A DNA stretch of 22,969 bases, from contig CAZBNU010000049.1 of NCBI GenBank assembly GCA_964493075.1, positions 1-22,969 of the forward strand, read 5' to 3'. Within the stretch, counting starts at the first letter, position 1. The number at the start of each line of letters is the position of its first letter. Position numbers and translations under genes: made by a program. Source of the DNA: SLFT01 sp964493075 (GTDB taxonomy: Bacteria; Hydrogenedentota; Hydrogenedentia; Hydrogenedentales; CAITNO01). Under the pieces are notes generated by a model that did no database searches, was not told the origin of the DNA, and saw only the letters and a list, made by a program, of their open reading frames with translations. Positions 14,415 to 21,968 of the stretch are shown here, piece after piece.

Positions 14415-14420
14415 TTGACA
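14415..14420 (+). promoter_or_regulatory. Consensus -35 box with AT-rich downstream region
   Basis: A perfect TTGACA followed by an AT-rich stretch (TTTTATTAATTATATATTC). No single -10 fits a 16-18 bp spacer well, so the promoter is only tentative. It would drive the membrane protein gene starting at 14485. Confidence 0.25.
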
Positions 14421-14484
14421 TCTGAACCCGGTTTTATTAATTATATATTCAGTTCCTAACATAACTCTAAAGGAAGTGAATGCT

Positions 14485-15354
14485 GTGTTCGATAATCTTG
14501 ACAAAAAAAAACTGATGGTCTATGTGTTAGTTCCACTGATTCTTACCACACTTTTTGCGGCCATGTATTTCTCCCATATACTTGTGTTACAGCGTTTGAT
14601 CAGTCCAAAACTTCCGCCATTGAAGACTGATTCCTGGCGTGAATTCGGACTTCTTGAGAACACGCAGAATCTTTTCTTGCTGGTGATGGCGGTGGTTTCG
14701 CTGGCAGGGGTTTGGCGGGCGACGGAAAAACTACAACGGTTGGCACTTTGCATGTTAACGCTTTTCACCCTGTTCGTATTTCTTGAGGAGGTAGACTACT
14801 TCACCCACTGGCATGCCTACTTCACAAGCGAGGAACCCATCTACTGGTTCAAGCCCATGCCTCTTGAAGAGTTCCTGGCGCTGGCAGATGAAAACGAAGA
14901 TGCTACCAACTTTAACCTGCACAACCAGGGGGAAATGACGAAAGTCTTCAAATTTTTTGGTGACTTCACGATTATTTCCCTCTTCGTGTTACTCCCTCTT
15001 GTGGCGCCGTATATCAAAAATCGTTATGTGCGTTATGGATCCCCTGAACGCTATAGTATCCTGACCTGTGTCCTGATGCTGGCAATGAGCAAAGCAATCC
15101 ATCAAATCGGCAAAGTTGACGAGTTTTTGTTCAAGGCAGTTCACGTTGTCAGCAAACTGGACCAGTACTATCTCAACGACTCTATTTTGGGCGGCTGGAA
15201 ACCCACCATGGAACTGGGTTCCATTTCCTCCAATCTGTCCGAATTCCGTGAACTCAACATGTACTACCTGTTCATGGTCTACCTGATTATCCTCGTTTTC
15301 TATCGCCGTCTTGAAAAATCCCAAGGCGAACCCCCCGTAGCGTTGCCCCACTGA
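14485..15354 (+). CDS. Uncharacterised polytopic membrane protein
   Basis: 289 residues, about six membrane helices (roughly 11-29, 59-76, 84-101, 159-177, 190-206, 259-273). The start is taken as GTG at 14485, which has AGGAAG eight bases upstream; a GTG at 14476 sits too close to that site. Conserved-looking polar motifs sit at membrane edges: LEEVDYF (100-106), NFNLHNQGE (142-150) and SEFRELNMYY (252-261). From memory these resemble a family of unknown integral membrane proteins with an EE-x-SWGQ motif and a later QGE/NLHN motif; here the order and residues have diverged. No enzymatic function can be assigned. It follows lspA by 90 bp on the same strand. Confidence 0.75.
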   Translation: MFDNLDKKKLMVYVLVPLILTTLFAAMYFSHILVLQRLISPKLPPLKTDSWREFGLLENTQNLFLLVMAVVSLAGVWRATEKLQRLALCMLTLFTLFVFLEEVDYFTHWHAYFTSEEPIYWFKPMPLEEFLALADENEDATNFNLHNQGEMTKVFKFFGDFTIISLFVLLPLVAPYIKNRYVRYGSPERYSILTCVLMLAMSKAIHQIGKVDEFLFKAVHVVSKLDQYYLNDSILGGWKPTMELGSISSNLSEFRELNMYYLFMVYLIILVFYRRLEKSQGEPPVALPH

Positions 15355-15381
15355 TACTCCAAATTGATGTGATCGCGGTAC

Positions 15382-16479
15382 TTACTTCAAAATCCCGCCT
15401 CGACGTGCACTCAGACGAATTCCCTGCAGCAACATATTCAGGTCCTCGGGGTTGTCAGAAACTTCCGCGCCCACTTCCTGGGTAATGAGCCCGCCCTTGA
15501 TCAGTCCATGCAGGCTGTCATTAAAGGAAAGCATGCCTTCATCCTGGCCGGAAGCAATGACCCCGTCAAGTTGCATGATGCGGTTTTCCTTGATGAGTTT
15601 GCGTGCCGAAGGATTCACAAGCAGCAACTCACAGGCGGGCACGCGCCCGGTGCCGTCTGCTCTGGGCAGCAGGCGCATACACATGATGCCCTTGAGGTTC
15701 AAAGACAGTTGTGAACGAATCTGATCGTGTTGATTGGAAGGGAACAAGTCAATGATGCGGTCAATGGTCTGCATGACATTGGTGGTGTGCAGTGTGGTAA
15801 ACACCAGATGGCCGGTTTCTGCAGCACTTATGGCGGCTTGAAAGGTTTCCAGATCACGCATTTCGCCCACGAGAATCACATCGGGGTCCTGGCGCATTAC
15901 CGCCTTCAGCGCAGACGAAAAATCAACGGTATCCATTGAAATTTCACGCTGACTTACAATGGCTCTTTGGTCGTTGTGCAGATATTCAATCGGGTCTTCG
16001 ATGGTCACAATATGGCAGCGGCGATTTCTATTGATGTAATCCACTATGGAGGCGAGGGTAGTGGTTTTTCCGCTGCCCGTAGTTCCGGTAATCAAAATCA
16101 AACCACGCTGTATCATGGCGATACGCTTCAGGGCCGTAGGCAGATGCAGTTGATCAAAACTCTGCATGACCGTTTTAATGCGGCGCATTACGCAGGATAT
16201 GGATCCACGCTGACGATACACATTGACCCTGAACCGTCCCACCCCTTTTTCGGTATAGGACAGGTCCACCTCACCGCGCTTGCGGAAATAAGTGCTCTGG
16301 TCTGCACTCAGCATGATACCCAGTATCTCGTCCATCATTTCAGAGGTAAGCGCTTCGCCCTCCTGGGGAAACATATCACCGTCCACCCGAAACCAAGGCA
16401 CATTGCCCACTTTGAGATGGACATCAGAAGCGTCTTTTTGAACAGCACGCTGCAGTAGTTTTTGAAATTGTGCTTTCAT
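15382..16479 (-). CDS. pilT: Type IV pilus retraction ATPase PilT/PilU
   Basis: 365 residues, the full PilT length. It is a hexameric cytoplasmic ATPase that powers pilus retraction and twitching motility. Motifs: Walker A GTTGSGKTT (132-140), Asp box IEDPIE (160-165), Walker B VILVGEMRD (201-209) and His box H224/H231 in ETGHLVFTTLHTTN. The N-terminal DASDVHLKVG (16-25) is the family opening. The C-terminus (about 330-365) is longer than the minimal PilT tail and may be nearer PilU. Its ATG (16477-16479) overlaps the ftsZ stop by four bases (ATGA), with AGGAG inside ftsZ, so the two are translationally coupled. No other pilus gene is in the window. Confidence 0.95.
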   Translation of the reverse strand: MKAQFQKLLQRAVQKDASDVHLKVGNVPWFRVDGDMFPQEGEALTSEMMDEILGIMLSADQSTYFRKRGEVDLSYTEKGVGRFRVNVYRQRGSISCVMRRIKTVMQSFDQLHLPTALKRIAMIQRGLILITGTTGSGKTTTLASIVDYINRNRRCHIVTIEDPIEYLHNDQRAIVSQREISMDTVDFSSALKAVMRQDPDVILVGEMRDLETFQAAISAAETGHLVFTTLHTTNVMQTIDRIIDLFPSNQHDQIRSQLSLNLKGIMCMRLLPRADGTGRVPACELLLVNPSARKLIKENRIMQLDGVIASGQDEGMLSFNDSLHGLIKGGLITQEVGAEVSDNPEDLNMLLQGIRLSARRGGILK

Positions 16480-17771
16480 CGGTTCTCCTGTTTTCTTTTT
16501 CGGGCACGAATAAACGCGGGGATATTCATATCCTCCGGCTCATCTATGGAGGTTGTGATAAAGGGGGATGTGCCAGGCCTTTTCTTGCCGATACTAAAGA
16601 GGTCTTCCTCATCCGTTGTAGTAATAATGGGGGTAACCGGTTTGTGAGAACCATCCTTCTTTGGCAGTTCTCCTTTGATTCCCGGTGTTACCCCGGTATT
16701 TGACCCGACCGTTTTGTCCACCAACTTTTCAGTTTTTGCCGCATTGTCTTCTTTTGGTGGCTTTTTATAGGATGCAATGTCACGTTTTGGGAATCCGGTT
16801 GCGATCACCGTAACCTGAAGTTCCGGACGCTCTGCCTCCTGGTCCGTTACAACTCCCGTGAAAATCCTCGCATCAGCAGAGACATTTTCATAAATATAAT
16901 CGTTAATCTGTGTATACTCCTGCAAGAGGAGGTCTTTGCCGCCATGCACATTTACAATGACCGCTTTTGCGCCAGCGATGCTTGACTGCTCCAGCAGGGG
17001 GCAGACAACTGCTTCCTGTACGGCGTGCAACGCACGGTCTTCCCCCTCCCCAATACCAATGCCCATGAGCGTGCGTCCGCTTCCCTGCATCACGGCACGC
17101 AGGTCTTCAAAGTCGAGATTGACCAGCCCGGTTGCCGTGAGCAGCGAGGAGATGGCCTGAACACCATCGCGCAATACTTCATCGCCAAGCCTGAAGGCTT
17201 CAAGCAGACTTGTGGTCGCATTACTTAGTTCTGCAATGCGATCATTGGGAATCACAATAAGGGTATCTACATACTTTTCCAGTTCTTCAAGCCCCTTCAA
17301 AGCATTGTTCATCCGCTCCCTGCCTTCAAAGGTAAAGGGAATGGTCACAATGGCAATGATAAGTTTGCAGACTTCTGCGGCTTCCTGCGCCACAATAGGG
17401 GCAGCCCCGGTACCGGTGCCGCCTCCGAGACCCAGCGTCAGAAATACCAAGTCGCCGCCTACAAGCAGTTCACGAACCCGTTCCCGGTCTTCTTCGCAGG
17501 CCTGTCGTCCTACCTCCGGATTCGCGCCAGCGCCCAGCGAGCGTTTCCCGATCTGAAAGCAAACGGGCGCAAGAGATTTTTCCAGGTCCTGGGGATCAGT
17601 GTTAATCGCAATGAACTGCACACCGGACAAACCGGCTTCGATCATGCGGTTGACGGCATTGCCGCCACCGCCGCCTACACCGACTATTTTTATGACCGCT
17701 TTCTCCCGCTCTGTGACCATTTTTTTCTGCCCCATATCTTTGGTCATTAAAAATTCTTCCTGTGCAGCCAT
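16476..17771 (-). CDS. ftsZ: Cell division protein FtsZ
   Basis: 431 residues. It is the tubulin-like GTPase that forms the Z ring at midcell. The GTP site is intact: GVGGGGGNAVNRMI (31-44), NTDPQDL (57-63), GAGANPEVG (80-88) and tubulin signature GLGGGTGTGAAP (114-125). The T7 loop is NLDFEDL (218-224) with the catalytic acidic residue D220. A variable linker (about 335-405) precedes a good C-terminal tail, DEPEDMNIPAFIRARKRK (410-427), the docking peptide for FtsA, ZipA, SepF or MinC. The ATG at 17771 has AAGGAG upstream. It sits 58 bp behind ftsQ with no ftsA between, and is coupled by ATGA overlap to pilT. Confidence 0.97.
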   Translation of the reverse strand: MAAQEEFLMTKDMGQKKMVTEREKAVIKIVGVGGGGGNAVNRMIEAGLSGVQFIAINTDPQDLEKSLAPVCFQIGKRSLGAGANPEVGRQACEEDRERVRELLVGGDLVFLTLGLGGGTGTGAAPIVAQEAAEVCKLIIAIVTIPFTFEGRERMNNALKGLEELEKYVDTLIVIPNDRIAELSNATTSLLEAFRLGDEVLRDGVQAISSLLTATGLVNLDFEDLRAVMQGSGRTLMGIGIGEGEDRALHAVQEAVVCPLLEQSSIAGAKAVIVNVHGGKDLLLQEYTQINDYIYENVSADARIFTGVVTDQEAERPELQVTVIATGFPKRDIASYKKPPKEDNAAKTEKLVDKTVGSNTGVTPGIKGELPKKDGSHKPVTPIITTTDEEDLFSIGKKRPGTSPFITTSIDEPEDMNIPAFIRARKRKQENR

Positions 17772-17829
17772 AACGAAAATCTCCTTGTTGTTTTTCCCAA
17801 TGCCTTAGACCATACACGGAAATCTGTTT

Positions 17830-18624
17830 CTATTTACAAACTAAATCTGCGTCAAATCGCAGATCGAGGTAATACTCACAGGGAATGGCGCCTTCCATCT
17901 CATTCCATAGCGCTTCGAACCTTGATGCCTGCGTTGCGAAGTCCGATCTGCCCCAGCGTATTTCGTAGGGCAGTTCATTGAAATACATACGCAGATCGCT
18001 GGGATGGGTTGCCGAAATTTCGGACAGCACAATATCCCTTGAAAAGGACAACTCTCTAAAATCTTCCCAGAGTTGGAGTGCGGCATCAAGGGCTTCGCTT
18101 TTTATTTCTGTACCGGGGTCCATGACCGTCACACCCGGCAAACTCGTAATTAAGGGACCTGTCTGCACTGCCCGCGGCGACAATTCGCGAAGCACCACAT
18201 TCTCTCTGTCAATTTCATAAAGACGATTGTTCACCATGATTGTAGCAATGGCTTTGCGCTCTACAATACGAAGCAAGACCTCGTCGGGATACATTCTTTT
18301 TACTTCGCACCTTTTGACATAGGCCAGGTTCTGAACACGATCGGCAACGGCTTCCGTATCCAGAAAGATGATGTTATCGTCTGTGGTGATTCCTGCCGCC
18401 AGCAGTATTTCTTCTTCAGGCAGAATATGTGTTCCTTCAAACAAAACACGCTTCACCCGGAACGCCGAAGACTGGGTCACATAGCCTAGAAAGAGGCTTG
18501 CCACAGCCACCAGAAACAGAAGCCCCAGTAACATCTCGACTCGGTGCAGCGAAGGTTTGGTCTTCTTGCGCATCTGTGCGCGGCTACGCGGTTGATTTAT
18601 ACGGATTGCAGTAGTACTACTCAT
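17830..18624 (-). CDS. ftsQ: Cell division protein FtsQ/DivIB
   Basis: 264 residues. It is a bitopic divisome protein that links early and late division proteins with FtsL/FtsB. It has a basic cytoplasmic N-terminus (RKKTKPSLHR), one membrane helix (about 30-49), a POTRA domain (about 55-123; FRVKRVLFEGTHILPEEEIL start, MYPDEVLLRIVERKAIA end) and the FtsQ C-terminal beta domain with YEIDRENVVL (136-145). The ATG overlaps the murC stop by four bases (ATGA, 18621-18624), so translation is coupled. The order murC-ftsQ-ftsZ matches a reduced dcw cluster lacking murB, ddl and ftsA. Confidence 0.93.
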   Translation of the reverse strand: MSSTTAIRINQPRSRAQMRKKTKPSLHRVEMLLGLLFLVAVASLFLGYVTQSSAFRVKRVLFEGTHILPEEEILLAAGITTDDNIIFLDTEAVADRVQNLAYVKRCEVKRMYPDEVLLRIVERKAIATIMVNNRLYEIDRENVVLRELSPRAVQTGPLITSLPGVTVMDPGTEIKSEALDAALQLWEDFRELSFSRDIVLSEISATHPSDLRMYFNELPYEIRWGRSDFATQASRFEALWNEMEGAIPCEYYLDLRFDADLVCK

Positions 18625-20075
18625 GGCATATCACTCCCCTTGTTTGTTTTCAGATATTCCAATAGCGCTGGGGCAATCTGGTTAATGTTGCCTGCGCCAA
18701 GGATCAGCACCATATCGCCTTCTTTAAGGGTGGCAGCCAGCTGGTTGGGCACGTCATACATATTACGCATCAGTTCCACATGGGCTGCCCCCATTTTATT
18801 CGCTGCATCCACAATAAGCCCCGCATCCACCCCCGGCATGGGCGCTTCACGGGAAGGATAAATATCGGTCACCAGCACCCGGTCGGCCACGGCAAGCGCA
18901 CGAGCGAAATCATCGCAGAAAAACTTGGTGCGGCTGTACAGATGCGGTTGAAAAACAGCAATGATCCGCTTGGGCGATGCCCACTTTACCGCTTCAAGCG
19001 TCCCCGCGATTTCCGTGGGATGGTGGGCATAATCCTCAACAACGGTAATGCCGTCCACATCGCCGCACACCTGAAGCCTACGGCGGACGCCATCAAACTG
19101 CCTCAATCCCTCCGCTATGGTGGCAAACCGCATACCCAGGCAAAGCCCCACGGCGCAGGCACCAAGGGCATTACGGATGTTATGCAATCCAACGGCGTTA
19201 ACCTCAAGGGTTCCAAGACTGCCGGTGACGCCAAAACGGTCATCCTTGCTGACCACATCAAAACGAGTGCGCATGGCGGCAAGTTGCTGTCCCCGTGGCA
19301 GAGAAGGGTCTATCTCGCCACGCCGGATATTAACGGCCTGCAAGGCTACATCCTCCGCCATTCCGTAGGTAAGACAAACGCTCTCTATTTCGGGCAGGAT
19401 TTCTCGGCAGTGCGCATCGTCGCCACATAAGATTGAATACCCGTAAAAGGGGACGGTGTTGCAAAAATCAGTGAAAGCACGCTTGATGCTGTCAAGAGTG
19501 CCATAGTATTCCAGATGCTCCGCATCAATACTGGTCACCACAGCAATAGTCGGGTGGAGGCGCAGAAAAGAGCCATCATGCTCATCCGCCTCGGCAACCA
19601 GATAGTCGCCCGTACCCCAGCGTGCATTGGTGCCGCTGCGATGCAATATGCCACCCACAATGGTGGTAGCGCCGATATTCGCGCCGTCCAGAAATGCGCT
19701 GATCATGGAGGTGGTCGTGGTTTTCCCGTGGGTGCCGCCTACAACAACAGCGTGGGGTTTCAATCGCATGATATCCGCCAGTAAATCGCTTCTATGGATA
19801 ATGGGGATACCCCGGGATTTTGCGGCTTCTATCTCCGGGTTCGTTTCGTTTATGGCGGCGGAAACCACCACAATCTGCGCATCCCCCAGATTGCTTGCAT
19901 CGTGTCCGGCAAAGAACCGCAGCCCAAAACGTGCCAGCCGATCTGTAATAGATGTAGGCTGGATATCCGACCCGGACACTTCATAGCCCAGGTTCAGCAA
20001 TATCTCTGCGAGGCCGCTCATACCGATGCCGCCTACGCCTGTAAAATGTACTTTTCTCCGAAGACCATTTACCAT
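18621..20075 (-). CDS. murC: UDP-N-acetylmuramate--L-alanine ligase
   Basis: 484 residues. It is the ATP-dependent cytoplasmic ligase that adds L-alanine to UDP-MurNAc, the first step of the peptidoglycan stem peptide. Motifs: HFTGVGGIGMSGLAEIL (10-26, UDP site), GTHGKTTTT (114-122, ATP P-loop), EADEHDGSF (162-170), HNIRNALGA (298-306), DYAHHPTE (348-355), FQPHLYSRT (375-383) and LGAGNI (459-464). This full set separates MurC from MurD/E/F. The ATG follows GGAG at nine bases, and an extended -10 lies 41 bp further up, so murC appears to lead the murC-ftsQ-ftsZ-pilT operon. Confidence 0.97.
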   Translation of the reverse strand: MVNGLRRKVHFTGVGGIGMSGLAEILLNLGYEVSGSDIQPTSITDRLARFGLRFFAGHDASNLGDAQIVVVSAAINETNPEIEAAKSRGIPIIHRSDLLADIMRLKPHAVVVGGTHGKTTTTSMISAFLDGANIGATTIVGGILHRSGTNARWGTGDYLVAEADEHDGSFLRLHPTIAVVTSIDAEHLEYYGTLDSIKRAFTDFCNTVPFYGYSILCGDDAHCREILPEIESVCLTYGMAEDVALQAVNIRRGEIDPSLPRGQQLAAMRTRFDVVSKDDRFGVTGSLGTLEVNAVGLHNIRNALGACAVGLCLGMRFATIAEGLRQFDGVRRRLQVCGDVDGITVVEDYAHHPTEIAGTLEAVKWASPKRIIAVFQPHLYSRTKFFCDDFARALAVADRVLVTDIYPSREAPMPGVDAGLIVDAANKMGAAHVELMRNMYDVPNQLAATLKEGDMVLILGAGNINQIAPALLEYLKTNKGSDMP

Positions 20076-20115
20076 ACCATACCACTCCGTAACCCCACAT
20101 ATTGTGGTTATGAAT

Positions 20116-20124
20116 AGTATATCA
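20116..20124 (-). promoter_or_regulatory. Extended -10 promoter of the murC-ftsQ-ftsZ-pilT operon
   Basis: Minus strand TG-A-TATACT (TGATATACT), about 41 bp before the murC ATG. A weak TTTATT -35 sits about 16 bp upstream. This is the only promoter-like site seen for the whole division operon. Confidence 0.45.
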
Positions 20125-20166
20125 CAGACCTGACCACAATAAAAAGTGTTTTCTTAGGGATATTTT

Positions 20167-20215
20167 TGGGAATAGTGGATGGGAATTATGGGAAGAATGG
20201 GACGTATGGAGTCCA
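20167..20215. repeat. Degenerate 9-bp tandem repeat, TGGGANNNA type
   Basis: Units read TGGGAATAG, (TGGA), TGGGAATTA, TGGGAAGAA, TGGGACGTA, TGGAGTCCA in direct succession. It lies in the 414-bp divergent interval between murC and the URO-D family gene (20076-20489). The rest of that interval holds the murC promoter, a REPIN-like palindrome at 20278-20372, and nothing recognisable between 20216 and 20277 or 20373 and 20489. Confidence 0.6.
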
Positions 20216-20277
20216 TTACAACAGCGATACCGATAGGCCTTACTTCCGACCTTACAGTTATCACAAACAAGAAGCCA

Positions 20278-20372
20278 CTATTGTAGGCGTACCTTCCCAG
20301 GTGCGCCATCTTTCTACTATAAACGGTTATTGCGCCCATTTTGGCGCACCTGGGAAGGTACGCCTACAATAG
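20278..20372. repeat. REPIN-like palindrome 3 (GTAG...CTAC)
   Basis: Two perfect 31-bp inverted arms, 20278-20308 and 20342-20372, are separated by 33 bp. The arms start CTATTGTAGGC. Inside each arm is a second hairpin, GGCGTACCT-TCCC-AGGTGCGCC, nine pairs including one wobble. It shares TTGTAGGC with palindrome 2 and the TCCC loop with palindrome 1. Confidence 0.9.
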
Positions 20373-20489
20373 CATAAATAATTGTTGTGGGTTTCGGACG
20401 ATGCCCGCATTTTTTCTTTGAAATCCAATTCGGCGCCTGTTATTCTATGCCCCTTATCTTTGTGGCATCCCATGACAGGAAAAACAAAC

Positions 20490-21509
20490 ATGAACGCAAC
20501 AAGCCGTGAATTGGTCTGGCAGACCTTGCACTTTGAAAATCCCGAACGCGCGCCGCGCCAATTGTGGTATCTTCCCTGGGCTGAAAAGCATCATGCCGGG
20601 GCACTGCGGTCCATTTTGGAAAAGTATCCGCCGGACATTATCGGTGCGCCCGGGTTCTGCACTGAGGAATCGTCAACACAAGGAGACGCCACGGAAATCG
20701 GCACCTTCGTGGATCAGTTTGGCTGTGAATTCATCAACATCCAGGCAGGGGTCATTGGCGAGGTGAAGAACCCGCTGATAAAGGACTGGAAAACGGATAC
20801 GGATAAAGTGCATATCCCAAGGGAATGGTTGTCGGTGCAAATTGACAAGGTGAATGCGTGGTGCGCGGAACAGGATAAATTTATTATGGCAGGGTGTTGT
20901 CCCCGTCCTTTTGAGCGCATGCAGTTCCTGCGGGGCACCACTGATTTTTACATGGACCTCATGGAACAGCCCGCCGAGATGACGGCATTTCTGAAACAAC
21001 TGCATGACTTCTATTGTGAACTGTTGGAACTGTGGGCGAGGACCGATGTGGATGCCCTTACTTTTATGGATGACTGGGGATCCCAGAAATCCCTGCTGAT
21101 TGATCCCGCGCTGTGGCAGGAAATCTTCAAGCCCATGTACCGGGACTACATCGAGATTGCCCACGGCGCGGACAAGGCCATTTTTATGCACTCTGATGGC
21201 TACACAGTGGACATCTTCCCCCACATGATTGAACTCGGGTTGGACGCCATCAACTCGCAGGTGTTCTGTATGGGCGTGGACCGGCTTGCACCTTTTGCGG
21301 GGAAAATCACGTTCTGGGGTGAAATAGACCGCCAGCACACGCTTGTAGAAGGCACGGCACAGGATGCGGAAAGGGCGGTACGCCAAGTTTACGATACACT
21401 CTGGAAAAACGGCGGCTGCATCGCACAGTGCGAATTCGGTCCCGGAGGCAACCCCGTCACGGTGGAGGCGGTATTTGAAACTTGGGATGCACTGACCTCA
21501 GGAAAATAA
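20490..21509 (+). CDS. Uroporphyrinogen decarboxylase (URO-D) family protein
   Basis: 339 residues from the ATG at 20490, which has AGGAAA upstream; in-frame upstream ATGs (20472 and before) precede the conserved fold. It is a TIM-barrel of the COG0407 group, which includes true HemE and corrinoid methyltransferases (MtaA/CmuA type). Family landmarks: SRELVWQTLHFENPERAP (5-22), DALTFMDDWGSQKSLLIDP (188-206), FMHSDGYTVDIFPHMIELGL (232-251) and ITFWGEIDRQHTL (273-285). It lacks the HemE N-terminal arginine motif. The methyltransferase zinc motif H-x-C appears here as HSD (234-236), with C310 and C314 later, so metal binding is uncertain. Such divergent paralogues are often catabolic or demethylating. 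There is no corrinoid protein gene nearby to settle it. Confidence 0.85.
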   Translation: MNATSRELVWQTLHFENPERAPRQLWYLPWAEKHHAGALRSILEKYPPDIIGAPGFCTEESSTQGDATEIGTFVDQFGCEFINIQAGVIGEVKNPLIKDWKTDTDKVHIPREWLSVQIDKVNAWCAEQDKFIMAGCCPRPFERMQFLRGTTDFYMDLMEQPAEMTAFLKQLHDFYCELLELWARTDVDALTFMDDWGSQKSLLIDPALWQEIFKPMYRDYIEIAHGADKAIFMHSDGYTVDIFPHMIELGLDAINSQVFCMGVDRLAPFAGKITFWGEIDRQHTLVEGTAQDAERAVRQVYDTLWKNGGCIAQCEFGPGGNPVTVEAVFETWDALTSGK

Positions 21510-21521
21510 CTTCACCCCGGA

Positions 21522-21743
21522 TTACAGAAGTGCTTTGAGTTCGTTGCTTGATATGTCGGCCTGTCGTAATACAGCACGTAACGTGCCTCTATCCAGTGTT
21601 TTGTGATCAGGAACGACAGTCTGCGAGAAAGGCGTATCACGCCGCAATATAATGTGGGAACCAGTTTTTCTTTTGACAACAAATCCAACTTTTTCCAGGG
21701 CTGACACCAACTCCCGACCTGAGATGACAGGCAGGGAACTCAT
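21522..21743 (-). CDS. hicA: HicA-family mRNA interferase toxin
   Basis: 73 residues with the double-stranded-RNA-binding-like HicA/YcfA fold. Motifs: SGRELVSALEKVGFVVKRKT (8-27), GSHIILRR with catalytic H30, then VVPDHKTLDRGTLRAVLRQA (43-62). Free HicA cleaves mRNA and tmRNA and stops growth. It overlaps the upstream hicB by four bases (ATGA at 21740-21743), so the toxin is translated only after the antitoxin. It converges on the URO-D gene 12 bp away. Confidence 0.9.
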   Translation of the reverse strand: MSSLPVISGRELVSALEKVGFVVKRKTGSHIILRRDTPFSQTVVPDHKTLDRGTLRAVLRQADISSNELKALL

Positions 21744-21946
21744 ACAGCAACTACCACCGTATTGAAATGTTCATCAGGTATTGGCAATCCATCTTCTTCT
21801 AAAGCCGCAATATAACCGGCAATCGCTTCCCTGATATTTATTACGGCGTCCTCACGATCCGTACCTTGTGAAATGCAGCCCGGAAGACTGGGACATTCCG
21901 CAACCCAGTAACCATCTTCTCCCGGATAGAGTACAACTTCACGCAT
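21740..21946 (-). CDS. hicB: HicB-family antitoxin, short form
   Basis: 68 residues with the HicB degraded RNase-H-like domain: DGYWVAECPSLPGCISQGTD (11-30), then REDAVINIREAIAGYIAAL. It should bind and block HicA. There is no C-terminal helix-turn-helix or ribbon-helix-helix, so autoregulation through DNA binding by HicB alone is doubtful. The ATG at 21946 has AAGGAG upstream. It lies 22 bp after the SirB1-like gene on the same strand, so it may share that promoter. The order hicB-hicA is the reverse of the E. coli locus but common elsewhere. Confidence 0.9.
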   Translation of the reverse strand: MREVVLYPGEDGYWVAECPSLPGCISQGTDREDAVINIREAIAGYIAALEEDGLPIPDEHFNTVVVAV

Positions 21947-21968
21947 CTGATTTCTCCTTAAATAGTAT

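Noticed and set aside
18780..19430. 216-codon frame antisense to murC
   Set aside because: murC on the opposite strand has every family motif; this frame has none.
20382..20489. Longer N-terminus for the URO-D family protein beginning at 20382
   Set aside because: The extra 36 residues have no family similarity and no ribosome site, whereas 20490 follows AGGAAA and begins the conserved fold.
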